A stretch of DNA of 64,000 nt from CAVVXN01 sp963772585. Its GTDB lineage: Bacteria; Planctomycetota; PLA2; JAEUHO01. The stretch lies in NCBI GenBank assembly GCA_963772585.1, contig CAVYXV010000007.1, positions 682,001 to 746,000 on the forward strand. Reading direction: 5' to 3'. Shown one piece after another: positions 61,343-64,000 of the stretch (position 1 is the first letter of the stretch; the number at the start of each line of letters is the position of its first letter). A program made the translations under genes and the position numbers. The notes beneath the pieces were generated by a model that was given only the letters and a program-made list of their open reading frames with translations, was not told where the DNA came from and did not search any database.

Positions 61343-62477
61343 ATGCGCCGATCGTTCCTGACCCTGCCGGTCCTCGTGCTCGCGGCGGCCGCCTTCGCCG
61401 CGCCGAGGGCCGTCGCCGACGATGGCGGTTCCACCGCCGACGTCCGCCGTCGTCTCGAACGGCTCGAACAACAGGTCCGCCGCCTCCACGACCTCGTCCA
61501 GGGTCGGGCCGTGAAGCAGGACGGGATCCGCGCCCATGCCTCCCCGACGTGCGCGGGCGGGACGTGCAACGGCAAGGGCGCGTGCGCCGGCAAGTGCGGC
61601 GGCAAGTGCGACGGGAAGTGCGACGGGAAGTGTGACGGGAAGTGCGCGGGGAAGTGCAGCGGGAAGTGCGCCGGGATGTGCGCGGGGAAGTGACGGAAGC
61701 GGGAAGTGCGCGGGGAAGTGCAGCGGGAAGTGCGCCGGGATGTGCGCGGGGAAGTGCGACGGGAAGTGCAGCGGGAAGTGCGACGGGAAGTGCGACGGGA
61801 AGTGCAGCGGGAAGTGCAGCGGGAAGTGCAGCGGGAAGTGCAGCGGGAAGTGCGACGGGACGTGCAGCGGGAAGTGCGACGGGAAGTGCAGCGGGAAGTG
61901 CGACGGGACGTGCAGCGGCAAGAGCGCCGGAAAGTGTGACGGCAAGTGCGCGGGGAAGTGCGACGGGAAGTGCGCGGGGAAGTGCGGCGGCTGCGGCGGC
62001 GGCACCTGCCCCGGCAGGGGCCCAGGCAAGAGCAGCGCCAGGTGCGGCGGCGGGAAGTGCCCGGATGGCAAGGGCACGGGCCAGACGTGTTGCGGCGGCG
62101 GTTGCAGCACCTCCAGCCACCGCGTCGAGACGGCCTCCTCCTGCGCCGGGGGCTGCGTCACGGTGACCTGCCGGGCGGCTACCGGGACCCCGGACGCCGA
62201 CGACGCGGCCGATCGGGCGGTCCGGCTCCGCCCGGCCCGCGACGCCCTCCGCCTCGTCTCGCAGCGGGTGGAGCACAAGACCCTCGGGACGCCGATGCCG
62301 GCGGCGGACTTCGCCGACATCCGCTTCGGTGCGCCGGAGAGCGATGCGCACGAGGGGAACGTCGACGAGAAGATCGCCCACTACGAGGAGATGATCATGG
62401 AGGCGCACACGGACGCCGCGGTGTCCTACTTCCTCGGGCGCATCCGGGAGCTTCGCGGCCACGCCGGCGCACGCTGA
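61343..62477 (+). pseudogene. Cys-rich exported repeat protein, frameshifted by a 64-base duplication
   Basis: Signal peptide (1-25, ending AVADD), a short coiled coil (about 33-55), then about 30 tetrapeptides of the form (D/S/A)GKC, 12-base units, followed by a Cys/Gly-rich stretch and a helical C-terminal domain of about 120 residues (PADFADIRFGAPES, EKIAHYEEMIMEAH). The first frame stops at 61693; the remaining repeats and C-terminus continue in the next frame to 62477. A 64-base segment is duplicated in tandem (about 61631-61694 and 61695-61758); removing one copy leaves one uninterrupted 357-codon gene. The pattern suggests metal or thiol chemistry. No family recognised. Confidence 0.7.
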
Positions 62478-62495
62478 CGCGGCCCTCCTCGACCG

Positions 62496-62574
62496 ACGAG
62501 CAACGCCCTCATCGGGAGCGGGAGGCGTACCAGGGCGGCGCGATTCAACGTCCGTTCATGGGGGGTGCAGGCTC
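62496..62574 (+). repeat. Dispersed repeat C, copy 5
   Basis: It runs from gacgagcaac through accagggcggcgcgattc, aacgtccgttcat to ggtgcaggct, matching copy 2 with small gaps. It ends 27 bases before the Rrf2 start, as copy 1 ends before the kinase-like gene. Confidence 0.7.
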
Positions 62575-62601
62575 CGGCTCCGGGTGCGGGTGGGGTTGGA
62601 G

Positions 62602-63037
62602 ATGCGGTCACAGACAGCCGCACACGCCGTCCGCGCCCTGACCTGTCTCGCACGAGCGGGCGGCGAACGGGTGGGGGTCCGCGCGGACCAGGTCGCGGAG
62701 GGTGCGGGCGTCGCGCGGCCGCTCGTCGCGAAGATCCTCGGGGCGCCCCGTTGCGCGGGCCTCGTGCGCACGAAGCGCGGGTGGCGCGGCGGCTACGCGC
62801 CCGGGCGATCCCCGGAGGCGATCCACGTCCCCGAGGTCGTGGAAGCCATCGCCTCCCGCGAACCGCCGGCTCGGCCCCTCCGAGTGCTGCGAGCATCGGC
62901 CTTGCCCCGCCCACGAACTCCGGTCCGAGAAGAAGGACCGCATCCGCGGCTGGCTGGCGGGCCTCACCCTGGCCGACGCCGCTCGCTTCGAGGACGGCCG
63001 CCGGCTTCCGGGAGAGGATGGCCGACCGGCGATGTGA
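62602..63037 (+). pseudogene. Rrf2-family regulator, frameshifted
   Basis: The first frame gives a normal Rrf2 winged helix (HAVRALTCLARAGGERVGV, VARPLVAKIL, wing with KRGWRGGYAPGRS). The Fe-S cysteine region (SECCEHRPCPAHEL) and a standard C-terminus are in the next frame. Dropping one C from the four-C run at 62875-62878 joins them into a protein of about 144 residues, similar in layout to the regulator at 27504. Either a pseudogene or an assembly error. Confidence 0.7.
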
Positions 63038-63057
63038 GCGCTCGGGAGAAAAGAAGA

Positions 63058-63086
63058 GCGGCCGGGAGGTCGTGCCTCCCGGCCGC
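63058..63086 (-). terminator. Intrinsic terminator of the RRM gene
   Basis: On the minus strand a perfect 12-pair stem (gcggccgggagg / cctcccggccgc, loop of five) is followed by tcttcttttctc. It lies 33 bases after the RRM stop and is the clearest Rho-independent terminator in the window. Confidence 0.85.
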
Positions 63087-63118
63087 AAGGGGATGAAGTG
63101 GGGAAGGGGACGGGACCG

Positions 63119-63493
63119 CTACCAGCGGTCTCCGCGTCCACCGCGACCGCCGCCGCCGCCGCCACGGCCACCGCCGTAGCCACCGCGACCGCCACCGCCG
63201 CCGCCGCCGAAGCCGCGGCCACCACCGCCACCGCCGCGCGGTTCGCGCGGGCGGGCGACATTGACCTTCAAGTTGCGCCCACCGAAGTCCCGACCGTCCA
63301 TGCCCTGGACGGCGGCCTGCGCCTCCGCATCGGTGCTCATCTCGACGAATGCGAAACCGCGCGGGCGGCCCGTCTCGCGATCCGTGATCACGTTCACGGA
63401 CTGCACGGTCCCGAACGCCGCGAAAGCGTCAGAGATATCGTCCTCGGTGCTGTCGAACGGCAGATTGCCCACGTAGAGCTTGTTCTCCGACAT
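63119..63493 (-). CDS. RRM-type RNA-binding protein with glycine-rich tail
   Basis: A 124-residue protein with one RRM domain: RNP2 LYVGNL (6-11) and RNP1 RGFAFVEM (45-52). A glycine/arginine-rich tail (about 85-124, RGG and GYGG units) follows. This is the layout of bacterial RNA-binding proteins of the Rbp type, known in cyanobacteria and many other phyla, often linked to cold shock or mRNA localisation. A gaaggacg site precedes the ATG. A 9-pair hairpin (63594-63617) lies about 100 bases upstream in the presumed leader or promoter. Confidence 0.9.
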   Translation of the reverse strand: MSENKLYVGNLPFDSTEDDISDAFAAFGTVQSVNVITDRETGRPRGFAFVEMSTDAEAQAAVQGMDGRDFGGRNLKVNVARPREPRGGGGGGRGFGGGGGGGRGGYGGGRGGGGGGRGGRGDRW

Positions 63494-63819
63494 GAATCCT
63501 ACGTCCTTCAAGAAATGCGACCCCCGGGGGAGGCAGCGCGGCGGACCGGGGCCTGTACGCGCGCTGACGAAGCCACCAATCCGACTGCAACGGGACCGGG
63601 ACAACAGCGTCCCGGTCACCGAACGGCGAGCGAACGAAGGCCTGTGCGGAGGATGGTACCGAAACCCCCCCCGGGCCGAAACGGGAAATCCGGGGCATGA
63701 ACGGGGCGAAAACGGCGCATCGGCCGCGCCTCCCGGCCTGCGCTGGGAACCGGCCCCCCCCCGAGGGAGTCTCACAGGGCCGAGCCCCCGGCCCCCCCAG
63801 GCCTCCCCGGGAGATGTCC
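63494..63819. other. Divergent promoter region
   Basis: The 326 bases between the RRM gene and the TPR gene hold the hairpin gaccgggac / gtcccggtc (63594-63617) and runs of C. No gene is supported. Confidence 0.5.
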
Positions 63820-64000
63820 ATGCCGTCGGTCCGCCTCCGCCTCCCCATCCTCTCCTTCGCGCTGGTCCTCGTGTTGCAGGCCATCCCGCCCGTCCGGGCC
63901 GGGGAGCCCGACGTCGCCCGGGCCGACCAACTCTTCGAGCAGAAGAACTACCAGGAGGCCGCCGCGGCCTACGAGCAGGTCCTGGCGGCCCGGCCCGAGC
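63820..64000 (+). CDS. Exported TPR protein, 3' end outside window
   Basis: Sixty residues are visible: signal peptide (ending PPVRA-GE) and the first TPR helix pair (ADQLFEQKNYQEAAAAYEQVL). The ATG at 63820 is preferred to the one at 63814 because gggag then has normal spacing. The remainder is unknown. Confidence 0.7.
   Translation, partial: MPSVRLRLPILSFALVLVLQAIPPVRAGEPDVARADQLFEQKNYQEAAAAYEQVLAARPE

Noticed and set aside
61560..62000. Regular 12-base repeats that could look like a CRISPR array
   Set aside because: There are no unique spacers; the repeats are tandem, in frame and encode a GKC array after a signal peptide.
1..64000. tRNA, rRNA, riboswitch or prophage features
   Set aside because: Reading the gaps gave no cloverleaf with tRNA arms, no rRNA-like stretch, no known riboswitch core and no integrase or phage structural genes.

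Overview
The window is a very GC-rich chromosomal segment of a diderm (LPS-type) bacterium. Evidence for an outer membrane is the lptF/lptG pair, an outer-membrane beta-barrel, many Sec lipoproteins (several with a run of glycines after the lipidated Cys) and a WaaP-like kinase protein. System II cytochrome c maturation (ccsA/resB), an ECF sigma factor next to a TPR-CHAT protein, FHA, DUF4382 and TatD-radical SAM proteins, and frequent GTG starts would fit Planctomycetota or another high-GC environmental phylum (Acidobacteriota- or Myxococcota-like). No rRNA, tRNA or marker gene fixes the taxon. I saw no tRNA, rRNA, CRISPR array, IS element or phage module.

Layout: 1-7.1 kb, a truncated CAP protein, an FHA membrane protein, a large beta-propeller lipoprotein and a tandem WaaP-like kinase. 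7.4-17 kb, housekeeping: lptF-lptG-RluA-TrmH-rsgA with start/stop overlaps, then folC facing an unknown membrane protein-aroB pair. 17.2-22.5 kb: STAS-PilZ, MoxR, TatD-radical SAM fusion, a coiled-coil protein and a zinc-ribbon membrane protein. 22.5-37 kb: a redox block with ccsA-resB and a lipoprotein on the minus strand. Divergent from these run an Rrf2 regulator, a tetraheme c554-like cytochrome, an outer-membrane barrel, a 17-heme lipoprotein, a CbcL-like 11-heme/cytochrome b quinol oxidoreductase, a MauE-thioredoxin protein and two further thioredoxin-fold proteins. 37-42.8 kb: hypF, a c-heme beta-propeller/TPR lipoprotein and a DedA-like protein.

42.8-48 kb: a compact overlapping operon of ECF sigma factor, a 184-residue unknown, a TPR-CHAT protease and a secreted S8 protease. 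48-54.7 kb: lipoproteins, uppS, a DUF2064-like protein and gdhA. 54.7-57.9 kb: an ArsR-controlled arsenic operon with ArsP-like permease, ArsE-like redox protein, ArsF and ArsG. 58-61 kb: a hybrid histidine kinase coupled to an S4 protein. 61-64 kb: a Cys-rich repeat protein, a frameshifted Rrf2 regulator, an RRM protein and a TPR protein cut by the window end.

How the parts work together: the 22.5-36.4 kb block looks like one programme to build c-type cytochromes and to move electrons from the quinol pool across both membranes. Three families of short dispersed intergenic repeats (called A, B and C here) recur through the window and are not explained by any gene. Single-base or 64-base length anomalies break three genes (hypF start, Cys-rich protein, second Rrf2). 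These may be assembly errors.
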